DNA of 64,000 nucleotides from an uncultured Clostridia bacterium (GTDB lineage Bacteria > Bacillota > Clostridia > Oscillospirales > Acutalibacteraceae), in NCBI GenBank assembly GCA_944412495.1, contig CALYBL010000035.1, forward strand, positions 1 to 64,000, given 5' to 3'. The translations under genes and the position numbers were made by a program. The notes beneath the pieces were generated by a model. That model did no database searches. It had not been told where the DNA came from and was given only the letters and a program-made list of their open reading frames with translations. Positions 1 to 7,630 of the stretch are shown here, piece by piece. How positions within the stretch are numbered: position 1 is the stretch's first letter; each line of letters opens with the position of its first letter.

Positions 1-417
1 ATCTGGTTGTTGGCAAATTCCGGTTGTATTTCGGATGAGCAGTCCATTATTGCAATAAAAAAGGTATTTGAGCTTGAAAAAATTGCGTATGACAACACCA
101 TCACGCCGGATGATTGGGGTGCGGCAAAGCTGCAATTGGATATTGCGAAACTATATGTAAGACTCGGTAATATTTCAGAGGCTGTTGAACATCTAAAAAT
201 CGGAGCAACAGCAGCCAAAGCGTTTGACAAACGCCCTGAAGAGCAATTCTTTTCCAGTATATTACTCGGCAATATGACTGAAAAGAAAATTGATTTTGAA
301 ACATCAGACACAAGAACACTTTGCGAGATTATGCGCGATAAATGGCTGTCATCTCCGGAGTTTGATCAACTTCGCAATACGGATGAATTCCAAGAAATCG
401 TAAACATTCTGTGCTGA
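1..417 (+). CDS. C-terminal part of a TPR-type protein, probably an XRE regulator (partial, 5' end outside window)
   Basis: The reading frame is open from the first base of the window to a TGA at 415-417, so the gene begins upstream. The TTG at position 7 is in frame but has no ribosome binding site and is not a credible start. The visible 136 residues are all-helical, with a TPR-like stretch (residues about 45-75: AKLYVRLGNISEAVEHLKIGA) followed by a helical tail. This pattern is typical of Clostridial proteins with an N-terminal XRE helix-turn-helix and a C-terminal TPR domain, but no DNA-binding domain is visible here. A rho-independent terminator follows about 70 bases downstream. The family assignment is inference from the tail only. 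Confidence 0.5.
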   Translation: MWLLANSGCISDEQSIIAIKKVFELEKIAYDNTITPDDWGAAKLQLDIAKLYVRLGNISEAVEHLKIGATAAKAFDKRPEEQFFSSILLGNMTEKKIDFETSDTRTLCEIMRDKWLSSPEFDQLRNTDEFQEIVNILC

Positions 418-484
418 TCCACAAGAGTTCAACTCCCACCTCCGAAAAGCCAAAAAAATCTTTTTCATGTGACTTAGACACCAG

Positions 485-530
485 GCTGAGTCTGGACGCA
501 TGTTCGCGTTTGGACTCAGCTTTTTATTTT
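485..530 (+). terminator. Rho-independent terminator
   Basis: GCTGAGTC (485-492) pairs with GACTCAGC (513-520), and the intervening bases can pair further (GGACGC/GCGTTT). It is followed by TTTTTATTTT. It lies just after the partial regulator and would end its transcript. Confidence 0.8.
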
Positions 531-1270
531 ACTCCATCACCCGCGGAGCTGAATATTTCTTTAATAACCTAAAGGATTCACACGGTTCACATCCATACAT
601 AAAAACCGCCAAAATATCTTTTTGCTGAATATTGCCGGTCGAAAGCCTTAATATGCAAATTTGTGCCGAGTCTTTTTTATCCGTAAAGAACTACCCGCCA
701 TAAATAACTGAATAGATACTTTTTGACTCCATACATGCAATTTTTGATTATGTCAACTTGCTTGCTTTTCTAAAAACAATATATTTTAGTGCCGCCGGCG
801 AAGAATGCATATGCCAAAATACCGACATCGTTCTTGCCATACAGTGTACATAGAGCAATGTTTGCTATGTGAAACACATTAGAGGCTGTGTACGAGCAAA
901 ACAAAGCATTTGTATATTTAATATATAAAATTGAATTTTTCGATTTTATCAAATGCTTTTTTGATAAAATATATTTACAATTAAGCAATTTACATGTATA
1001 ATAAATACTAATAAATTGCAAATTTAAAGAATAATATCAAAAAATATGAAGATTTTTGTTGTTATACTGTGCTAATGCCTGCAGCTTAAATACAGATGCA
1101 GTATATTTCTCTTGCCACGCAGCGGCTGGCGTAAGACTGCTTGCATATTAAAGCCGCAAAAAGACATTCGAATCTAAATGCATAATAAGAAATATATATT
1201 TCAGTTTTTGTATTTAATAATGCTGCAATTTATATTATGTTAATTTAATGTTTTGAAAGGAGATAGTATT
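531..1270. other. Intergenic region, no gene seen
   Basis: About 740 bases, increasingly AT-rich towards the right. The only long frame (770-1021, minus) has no ribosome binding site and a composition like random AT-rich sequence. The right end holds the ribosome binding site of the next lipoprotein gene (AAAGGAG at about 1256-1261). I see no recognisable riboswitch or repeat. Confidence 0.6.
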
Positions 1271-2428
1271 ATGAAACGAATAATATCATTCGTACTGCTG
1301 ACAGCACTTATGCTGGCCGTGACGTCATGTGGCGAAGGCCAGCTACAGGAATCGAAGGAAACAAAAGCTGTAGAGCCCTTTGATTTTAACTTGACCCTTA
1401 ACGAAAGAGTCGGCCTTGATGAAGGCTTTGATATGAAATATCTCCCTGATGTCGGATTTACGGAATATACAAGGGAATTTGCAAGGGATCTGTTTGAAAC
1501 TTTATTTTATTCAGAGGACGGATACTATATTTATAATCATATAGACTATCCGAGAGATGCAAATACCAAAGACGAGCTTGAGGCTTCGCTCAAGGACGGC
1601 AGTATAGATATTGCGTATATTGAGATGACAAAGAACGAGCAGACATTTGACGAAGGCCTTGATTATACGCTGATAGGGTTATATCCGATAATGTTTATAA
1701 CAGCTGCCGAGAATCCTGTAAGCAGTATACCAGGCGATAAGCTGGAGGATTTATTTATAAACAGAGAGATAGATAACTGGTCAAAGCTTGGCGGGAATTA
1801 CGGGAAAATACATTTCATTCGCAGTACAAAAGGACATAATTCCTATGATACTGTTAAACGGGTTCTGTTTCCGGAACAGGATATGCATATAACTCTTGAG
1901 GACGGATATGACCTTTACCCGGACTGCCCCGAAGAGGCTGTGAGCATAAGCATGACTTACGATTACAATGAAAGAAGCAACTACACGCTGGTAGCGGTAA
2001 ATCCGTACAGCGTATTCGGTTCGATGACCATAACCTTTGATTTTGATGGCTGGAGCTATAAGCCTGTTTATATAGACGGGATAAAGCCGACGTATGATTC
2101 TGTCAAGAACGGGGAATATCCGTATACATTGTATACCTATGCGGTGACCCGTAAGGGAGAAAATGACGACAACATAAAATACCTGCTCGACTGGCTTGCG
2201 GAGGAAGGCATATCTGATGACGGCACAGTCGGCGATATATACTCAACGTCTGTGAAATCGTCCATAGGCTTTAACCACGTAACAATGGATCTCCTCGGTG
2301 CGACGCGAGAGGGAATGGCAAAGATACTCACCAACTATCGTCCGGGAGCCGACCTTGGAACGCATATATTACCATATGATGAAACAAAAGACAGCATTTA
2401 TCATGAATGGCTGTCATTGGTCGAGTAG
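1271..2428 (+). CDS. PstS-like periplasmic-binding lipoprotein
   Basis: A 385-residue exported protein. The N-terminus has a lipoprotein signal (MKRIISFVLL then a lipobox ending VTSC at about residue 20), so it should be diacylated and anchored outside the membrane. The mature part resembles type-2 phosphate-binding (PstS/PBP-like) proteins: DIAYIEMT, then DKLEDLFINREIDNWSKLGG and an IHFIRSTKGHNSYDTV stretch correspond to the usual Q-L-x-D-I-F-x-G..I-x-x-W-x-x-x-G-G and R-x-x-x-S-G-T segments. Phosphate-contacting residues are only partly kept (K-G-H-N-S rather than S-G-T), so the ligand is uncertain. No pst transporter genes are adjacent; it looks monocistronic and is followed by a terminator. 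The start at 1271 is chosen over 1253 because AAGGAG sits 8-9 bases before this ATG. Confidence 0.7.
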   Translation: MKRIISFVLLTALMLAVTSCGEGQLQESKETKAVEPFDFNLTLNERVGLDEGFDMKYLPDVGFTEYTREFARDLFETLFYSEDGYYIYNHIDYPRDANTKDELEASLKDGSIDIAYIEMTKNEQTFDEGLDYTLIGLYPIMFITAAENPVSSIPGDKLEDLFINREIDNWSKLGGNYGKIHFIRSTKGHNSYDTVKRVLFPEQDMHITLEDGYDLYPDCPEEAVSISMTYDYNERSNYTLVAVNPYSVFGSMTITFDFDGWSYKPVYIDGIKPTYDSVKNGEYPYTLYTYAVTRKGENDDNIKYLLDWLAEEGISDDGTVGDIYSTSVKSSIGFNHVTMDLLGATREGMAKILTNYRPGADLGTHILPYDETKDSIYHEWLSLVE

Positions 2429-2445
2429 TAATATAGAATAAAATC

Positions 2446-2480
2446 GCCGGCATGCCTTGTGGCGTGCCGGCAGATTTTCT
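2446..2480 (+). terminator. Rho-independent terminator
   Basis: GCCGGCATGCC (2446-2456), loop TTGT, GGCGTGCCGGC (2461-2471), one G-T wobble, then a short T-containing tail (AGATTTTCT). It ends the PstS-like gene. Confidence 0.75.
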
Positions 2481-2729
2481 GGTATAAAAGACTAAAGCCA
2501 TCTATCCTGCAGAGGTGTTGTATAATACTTTTTAAAGCGGACGATCACTCTTTGAATATGCCTGTGTGCTCACTCACTGACGATATGTATTTTGATTAAT
2601 GGATTTGTCTGATTTAAGGCATTAAACGTATCAGGTCTGAAATAATATATGGCCCTGCAATAAGAAGCTTAGAAATATGGCAATCACGCTGAACATAGCT
2701 GCAGCTTACATGCATATTTTTATGATGGT

Positions 2730-2954
2730 TTATTGCAGCTTTCTTGGATAAGGCTTCATTACATCGGTGAGCTCAAGCATATAGTCTATGCTTGTATTGT
2801 GAAACTTTGCGAGGACAATCAATGCTTCGGCGGGAATTCCACGCACACCAAGTTCATATCTTGAATATGCTACCTGAGTGCAGTTGAGAATTTTAGCAAT
2901 ATCCCTCTGCAGAAGATCTCTGTCCTCGCGGAGATTCCGTATACGTTCATACAT
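2730..2954 (-). CDS. Small XRE-family transcriptional regulator
   Basis: A 74-residue cytoplasmic protein that is essentially one Cro/CI helix-turn-helix domain: residues 1-60 contain IRNLREDRDLLQRDIAKILN, then CTQVAYSRYELGVRGIPAEAL as the recognition helix region, and SIDYMLELTD, the usual end of the fold. The ATG is preceded by GGAGGA with good spacing on the minus strand. It is transcribed away from the glycosyltransferase block, with about 310 bases between them. That intergenic space holds a 36-bp tandem repeat containing two promoter-like sequences (3007-3078), a natural target for this repressor. The partner genes it controls are inferred from position only. Confidence 0.85.
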   Translation of the reverse strand: MYERIRNLREDRDLLQRDIAKILNCTQVAYSRYELGVRGIPAEALIVLAKFHNTSIDYMLELTDVMKPYPRKLQ

Positions 2955-3006
2955 AAGAGCATTCCTCCCTTTAAGCTAAGGCAGGAACATTTTAGTGCAA
3001 ACAGAT

Positions 3007-3078
3007 ATGCAGTATTGCCTTATATACCGAATTGGTTTATAAATGCAGTATTGACCTACATATTGAATTGGTTTATAA
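3007..3078 (+). repeat. 36-bp tandem repeat containing two sigma-A-like promoters
   Basis: Two abutting 36-bp units (3007-3042 and 3043-3078) agree at 31 of 36 positions. Both begin ATGCAGTATTG and end GAATTGGTTTATAA. Each carries a promoter: TTGCCT (3015-3020), 17 bases, TATAAA (3038-3043); and TTGACC (3051-3056), 17 bases, TATAAT (3074-3079). The second matches the consensus better. Reading is towards the gene at 3267, giving a leader of about 180 nt. The repeats are candidate operators for the divergent XRE protein. Confidence 0.75.
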
Positions 3079-3266
3079 TGGTGTAGAATTTTGTAAAATC
3101 AACGAAACGAAGCCTTTTTGTATTGATAATAAAAAGGATTTTTAATGCCTTTTTTAAGTCAAATTAATAGCCTTATAATAAACGCGGTATTTTAAGAGAA
3201 ACTATGACTGTTAATATGCAGATTCAGGCTAAGCTTCAAAATATTAAAATAAAGTAGGAAAAATAG

Positions 3267-4895
3267 ATGATAAAAGGCCGGCAGCAGAGAATAATTGTAT
3301 ATTTATCCTTGACTTTGTTTGTCTTTCTGCTCATGTTTTTCTGTACAAAGTCATCGCCGTTGTATATAATGAATGACTGGCCTGACGCAAACGCTTACTT
3401 TACAATGGGCAAGGGCTTGGTAAACGGCGCAGTGCCGTATAAGGATTTGTTTGACCATAAGGGGCCGCTGCTGTATTTCCTTTACGCAATAGGCTATATT
3501 ATTGACAATACCGGGTTTTTCGGCATTTTTATTATTCAGATTATTTCAATGTCTCTGGTCGTTATTTTTTCCTTTAAGACAGCGGAATTATACACAAAGA
3601 ACAGTAAAAGTGCGGCGCTGATAGCTATCTTAGTTCCAGTCATGATGCTGGCGGAAAGGATATATACAAATGGCACCGATTATGGCGGAGGCAGTCCCGA
3701 TGAATCTGCCGCTCCGCTTATTGTTATGTCCCTGTATTTTGTAATAAGGCTGTTTAAGGATAAGAAAGATATCAGCGGCGGCAGCTTGGAAATGTTTGCT
3801 GTCGGAGTATTAGGCGGGCTTATTGTCCTGCTTAAGTTTAATCTTTTTGCTTTTACTGTCGGGCTTATGGCTCCGATATTTATTTATTTAGCCTTTAAAC
3901 AGTTTAAAGTTTTTCTGAAATTTGTAGGCTTTATTGCATTGGGCTTTATTATACCGTTTATACCTTATTTATTATATGCGGCATTTACTGATAGCTTTAA
4001 GGATTTCATAGATGTTTACATTAAGTTTAATATGACCTATGCCTCAACAGAGGATACAAACCTGCTGTATTCACTGTGCCTTGGAATTAAAAACGGTATA
4101 TCAATAATAATAAACGACTATCTTGTGTACTTTATCATTATCGCCTTTGGGCTGCTATATTTCATTTACAGCAACCGTCAGAATGCAGTTTTAAATATTT
4201 CTATATTTTTAAGCTTCGCACTCATGCTTATATCCATAACCGTTAAGTTTTGGTCATATCAATTTATACCGCTCACGGTTTTCTGCATGTTTGGCTATCT
4301 TGCATTTTATGATGCCTTTAAAAGGATTAAAGGCAAATTTAATATTGGTGACAATTCCGCTAAGAGAATAAAAAATAAAAACGGCAGAATAATTATTCCT
4401 GTTTTTACGGTAGCGCTTATATTCAGCTTTACCGTCGGATATAACGGCTTGATAGCTCAGATTCTTAACAGGGCAACTAATATAAATCCGGATCCATGTC
4501 AGCAGGAAATGGCAAAAGTGATATTGTCGGATACAAAAGAGAATCAGACTCTGCTGGAGGTTTTGTCTCTCGACAGCGGATTTTATACTGCAACCGGAAT
4601 AGTCCCGTCTTCTAGGTACTTCTACCTTCCAAATGTAACATATGAGCTGTATCCTGACGTCTTTATGGGACAATACGAGGATATTGAGGCCGGCGTAAAC
4701 AAGTATCTTATCACACACTATTTAGTTGAATTTAAACCGGAATTTGAAGAGCAGGAGATTAATAAGGATAATTACGGGCAAAAAATACAAAACGCCATTT
4801 CAAAGCATTATGAATTGATACATGTAGCTGAAGGGCATTATTATGCTGAAGGCAGAATTTATTATCTTTACAGAAGGGTAGAGCAGCCGGCCTGA
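3267..4895 (+). CDS. Integral membrane glycosyltransferase, GT39/ArnT-like
   Basis: A 542-residue polytopic protein with about 11 hydrophobic segments and a soluble C-terminal part from about residue 400. The first extracytoplasmic loop, between helix 1 and helix 2, holds NDWPDANAYFTMGKGLVNG and PYKDLFDHKGPLLYF. This is the hallmark of GT39/PMT-like lipid-linked sugar transferases (an acidic residue in loop 1 and a D/E-H-K-P/G-P-L motif). Such enzymes move a sugar from a polyprenyl-phosphate donor to an acceptor on the outer face of the membrane. The neighbours fit: a GtrA-like protein and a GT2 transferase that could make and flip the polyprenyl-phosphate sugar. The acceptor is unknown. The ATG lacks a strong Shine-Dalgarno sequence (AGTAGGAAAAATAG before it), but no better start is visible. 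Confidence 0.75.
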   Translation: MIKGRQQRIIVYLSLTLFVFLLMFFCTKSSPLYIMNDWPDANAYFTMGKGLVNGAVPYKDLFDHKGPLLYFLYAIGYIIDNTGFFGIFIIQIISMSLVVIFSFKTAELYTKNSKSAALIAILVPVMMLAERIYTNGTDYGGGSPDESAAPLIVMSLYFVIRLFKDKKDISGGSLEMFAVGVLGGLIVLLKFNLFAFTVGLMAPIFIYLAFKQFKVFLKFVGFIALGFIIPFIPYLLYAAFTDSFKDFIDVYIKFNMTYASTEDTNLLYSLCLGIKNGISIIINDYLVYFIIIAFGLLYFIYSNRQNAVLNISIFLSFALMLISITVKFWSYQFIPLTVFCMFGYLAFYDAFKRIKGKFNIGDNSAKRIKNKNGRIIIPVFTVALIFSFTVGYNGLIAQILNRATNINPDPCQQEMAKVILSDTKENQTLLEVLSLDSGFYTATGIVPSSRYFYLPNVTYELYPDVFMGQYEDIEAGVNKYLITHYLVEFKPEFEEQEINKDNYGQKIQNAISKHYELIHVAEGHYYAEGRIYYLYRRVEQPA

Positions 4896-4941
4896 CAGGT
4901 TTGATTTTGAGATGGATAATCTGGAAGGGGTGGAGCTTTAA

Positions 4942-5355
4942 GTGAAAGGATTGCTGGTCAAATACCAAAAAATTATAAAACAGCTTATCAGCTATGGAAT
5001 TATAGGCGGTATATCCTCCGGACTGGACTTCCTAATCTGTGCGCTTCTCATGCATCTCGGCTTGAATCAATACATCGCCAATTTTATAAGCGTTAATATG
5101 GGAATTGCCTGCAGCTTTATCTTTAATTCTTTGATTACCTTTAAAATGACAGATAAAAAGCTTATAAGGGGTATAAAGTTTTTTCTGGTAGGCTACTGCG
5201 GATTGGCCCTTTCTATGCTGATAATGTTTGTGGGTACGGACATGATGAAAATCAACGAAATAATTGTGAAACTGATATCCATTTTTATAGTGGCTTTGTT
5301 TCAGTTCGTGCTTAATAAGCTGATAACTTTCAGAGGTGAAAAGAAAAATGGATAA
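4942..5355 (+). CDS. GtrA family membrane protein
   Basis: A 137-residue protein with four predicted membrane helices. The N-terminus matches the GtrA/DPMS domain: a basic start, KQLISYGIIGGISSGLDFLI in helix 1, NFISVNMGIACSFIFNSLITF in helix 2, and FVLNKLITFR at the end. GtrA-type proteins are thought to translocate polyprenyl-phosphate-linked sugars across the membrane. The gene starts with GTG at 4942 (GGGGTGGAG about 8 bases upstream) and its TAA overlaps the ATG of the following GT2 gene by 8 bases, so the two are translationally coupled. Together with the upstream GT39-like transferase this forms a donor-synthesis, flipping and transfer set. Confidence 0.85.
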   Translation: MKGLLVKYQKIIKQLISYGIIGGISSGLDFLICALLMHLGLNQYIANFISVNMGIACSFIFNSLITFKMTDKKLIRGIKFFLVGYCGLALSMLIMFVGTDMMKINEIIVKLISIFIVALFQFVLNKLITFRGEKKNG

Positions 5356-6055
5356 GCTTTATATTGTTATTCCGGCATATAATGAGGAGGCAAATATCGC
5401 CGAGGTTGCGAGGCAATGGAACGAGGTAGCAGAGAGAATAGGCGGCGAGTCCCGGCTTGTTATAATAGACGATGGAAGCAAAGATTCCACCTTAAAGGTG
5501 CTCGAGGGACTTAAGCCTGAGCTTAAACGCCTGGACGTTGTAACCAAGCCGAATTCCGGGCATGGCGCCACCGTGCTTTACGGCTATAACTATGCGCTTG
5601 AAAATGGCGCGGATTATATATTCCAAACCGACTCTGACGGGCAAACGCTGCCGGAGGAGTTTTATCCGTTTTGGGAAATGCGCAATGAATATGCCGCGGT
5701 TATTGGCCACAGAAATCATCGCAAGGACGGCTTTTCACGCGTCATTGTAACAAAGACACTGAAATTTGTGCTGTGGTGTATCTTCGGACTCAAGATAACC
5801 GATGCAAACACTCCTTTCAGACTTATAAACAGGGAAACCTTGCAGCGCTATATCACGAAAATACCAAAGGATTTCAACCTGTCAAATGTTATGTTAACCG
5901 TATGCCTTGTAAAGTACAAGGAAAACATAAAATTTGTTCCAATAACCTTTCGGCCGAGGCAGGGCGGCGTCAACTCGATAAACTTTAAAAAAATTATAGG
6001 TATAGGCCGTCAGGCGGTAAAAGACTTCAGATATATCAAGAAAACACTAAAATAG
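5348..6055 (+). CDS. GT2 family glycosyltransferase, dolichyl-phosphate-mannose-synthase-like
   Basis: A 235-residue cytoplasmic GT-A fold enzyme. Visible motifs are YIVIPAYNEEANI at the start, VIIDDGSKDST (nucleotide-binding Asp), PNSGHGATVLYGYNYAL, and FQTDSDGQTLPEEF, the DxD-like metal/nucleotide-sugar site. There is no C-terminal membrane helix, unlike longer DPM synthases; GtrA next door may supply membrane association. The likely reaction is transfer of a sugar from UDP or GDP to polyprenyl phosphate. The ATG at 5348 is preferred to the in-frame GTG at 5336 because AGAGGTG lies 10 bases ahead of it. It overlaps the end of the GtrA gene. The sugar identity cannot be told from sequence. 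Confidence 0.85.
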   Translation: MDKLYIVIPAYNEEANIAEVARQWNEVAERIGGESRLVIIDDGSKDSTLKVLEGLKPELKRLDVVTKPNSGHGATVLYGYNYALENGADYIFQTDSDGQTLPEEFYPFWEMRNEYAAVIGHRNHRKDGFSRVIVTKTLKFVLWCIFGLKITDANTPFRLINRETLQRYITKIPKDFNLSNVMLTVCLVKYKENIKFVPITFRPRQGGVNSINFKKIIGIGRQAVKDFRYIKKTLK

Positions 6056-6123
6056 TTGTCGGGCGTATTATTTTTTATCTTTTCGGGTATTTTTGCGGAG
6101 GCTTTTAATATTGTCCGATTTTC

Positions 6124-6152
6124 GTCGGGCGTTATTGCGCCCGGCGCTTTTA
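6124..6152 (+). terminator. Possible terminator after the GT2 gene
   Basis: GTCGGGCG (6124-6131 with neighbouring bases), loop TTATTG, CGCCCGGC (6138-6145), then GCTTTTATA. The T tract is weak, so partial read-through into the mutase gene is possible. The rest of 6056-6336 shows no gene; the 86-residue frame at 6056-6316 has no ribosome binding site. Confidence 0.5.
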
Positions 6153-6336
6153 TATTAAAATTTTTAAAAATATATTTTGCCTTTGTTTGCATGATAACGT
6201 ATATTAAGGCGGCTATGCCTGCTCATTTGCAAAGCCGGCTTTTATGCTCCCGGCAATTTTATGCCTTTATGCGGGTATATGCCGGGAAATATAAGGCAAG
6301 CGGGCCAATATATTAGATGTGAGGGGTAGAGTTTGT

Positions 6337-7425
6337 ATGTATGATTTTATTATCGTCGGCAGCGGCCTGTTTGGCGCTGTGTTTGCCGAGAGAGCTGCCG
6401 CAGCGGGAAAAAGCTGTCTTGTTTTGGAGAGACGCGGACACATAGGCGGAAATATTTACACCGAGGAGATTGAAGGAATAAATGTACACAGATATGGTGC
6501 GCATATATTTCATACGAGTGATACCGAGGTGTGGGAATATATAAACAGATTTGCTGAGTTCAACAATTATATCAACTCACCTGTTGCCAACTTTAACGGT
6601 GAGATATACAACATGCCTTTTAATATGAACACATTCAATAAAATGTGGGGTGTAATTACTCCGGCGCAGGCTGCCGCTAAAATTGATGAGGGGCGCAGTG
6701 AGATAAAGGGTGAGCCGAAAAACTTGGAGGAACAGGCCATAAGTCTTGTCGGAAGAGATATTTACGAGAGGCTGGTAAAGGGCTACACCCAAAAGCAGTG
6801 GGGAAGAAAATGCAGCGAGCTTCCGCCGTCAATAATACGCAGACTGCCTGTGCGCTTTACGTATGACAATAATTATTTTGACGACCGCTGGCAGGGCATA
6901 CCATTTGGCGGCTATACTGATATTATCAGACGGATGTTGGGCAGCACTGAAATTCGGCTTAATGTTGATTTTCTCGAGGAAAGAGAAAAGTATGCGGCAA
7001 TGGCGAAAAGCATTATTTTTACCGGTGCCATTGACGAATATTTTGATTATTGCTTTGGTCCCCTTGAATACAGAAGCCTGCGCTTTGAAACCGAGATAAT
7101 GGATACCGCTAACTTTCAGGGCGTGGCGGTAATGAACTATACTGATGCACAAACGCCGTATACGAGGGTTATAGAGCACAAGCATTTTGAATTCGGGACA
7201 CAGCCGAAAACAGTGGTGTCGAGGGAATATTCTCTTGAGTGGGACGTTAACGTAGAACCGTATTATCCCATAAACGATGAAAAGAACAAGCATAGATATG
7301 AGCAGTACAGAAAGCTGGCGTCTAAGGGAAATGTGTATTTCTGCGGCAGGCTCGGTGAATATAAATATTACGATATGGATGACACCGTGAGGGCGGCGCT
7401 TGACAAGGCAAAAGAGCTGCTGTAA
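6337..7425 (+). CDS. glf: UDP-galactopyranose mutase
   Basis: A 362-residue FAD enzyme converting UDP-galactopyranose to UDP-galactofuranose, close to the usual length (about 365). The N-terminal Rossmann motif is YDFIIVGSGLFGAVFAERA, with the second FAD segment LERRGHIGGN and the characteristic HRYGAHIFHTS. GYTQKQWGR, further on, carries the conserved substrate-contacting region. PYTRVIEHKHF and the C-terminal GRLGEYKYYDMDDTV also match the family. The start at 6337 (MYDFII) is chosen because GAGGGGT sits about 10 bases upstream; the in-frame GTG at 6319 lacks one. The gene implies a galactofuranose-containing surface polymer, consistent with the three transferase genes immediately upstream. 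A bidirectional-looking terminator follows. Confidence 0.95.
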   Translation: MYDFIIVGSGLFGAVFAERAAAAGKSCLVLERRGHIGGNIYTEEIEGINVHRYGAHIFHTSDTEVWEYINRFAEFNNYINSPVANFNGEIYNMPFNMNTFNKMWGVITPAQAAAKIDEGRSEIKGEPKNLEEQAISLVGRDIYERLVKGYTQKQWGRKCSELPPSIIRRLPVRFTYDNNYFDDRWQGIPFGGYTDIIRRMLGSTEIRLNVDFLEEREKYAAMAKSIIFTGAIDEYFDYCFGPLEYRSLRFETEIMDTANFQGVAVMNYTDAQTPYTRVIEHKHFEFGTQPKTVVSREYSLEWDVNVEPYYPINDEKNKHRYEQYRKLASKGNVYFCGRLGEYKYYDMDDTVRAALDKAKELL

Positions 7426-7440
7426 AGCCTATATACGTAT

Positions 7441-7470
7441 AAAAATGGCAGTGATTCGGCTGCCATTTTT
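7441..7470. terminator. Rho-independent terminator after glf
   Basis: AAAAATGGCAG (7441-7451), an 8-base loop, CTGCCATTTTT (7460-7470), continuing into TTATT. The symmetrical A and T tracts would allow termination on either strand. Confidence 0.85.
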
Positions 7471-7535
7471 TATTATCGCTCATGTACTGCGGGGAATAAT
7501 AACACTATAATGTTTTTGTTGTAGCAGAAACCAAA

Positions 7536-7552
7536 ATCAACCTTTGGTTGAT
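7536..7552. promoter_or_regulatory. Dyad overlapping a possible promoter
   Basis: ATCAACC TTT GGTTGAT is a perfect 7-bp inverted repeat. TTGATG (7548-7553), 17 bases, TATAGG (7571-7576) could be a promoter for the regulator at 7631, which would put the dyad over the -35 element. A similar dyad, CAACCA TTT TGGTTG, lies at 37280-37294. Confidence 0.35.
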
Positions 7553-7630
7553 GAAATACAACGACGGGTTTATAGGCAGAAATGCTTTTGCTATGGTAAG
7601 ATAAGATAAAAATAAGGGGAGATGAGCGGT

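Noticed and set aside
770..1021. An 83-residue minus-strand frame
   Set aside because: AT-rich region, no ribosome binding site, Cys/Tyr/Ile-rich random-looking protein.
3007..3078. Start of a CRISPR array (36-bp repeats)
   Set aside because: There are only two units, they abut without a spacer, and each holds a promoter.
6056..6316. An 86-residue frame between the GT2 gene and glf
   Set aside because: No ribosome binding site, and it runs through a terminator-like hairpin.
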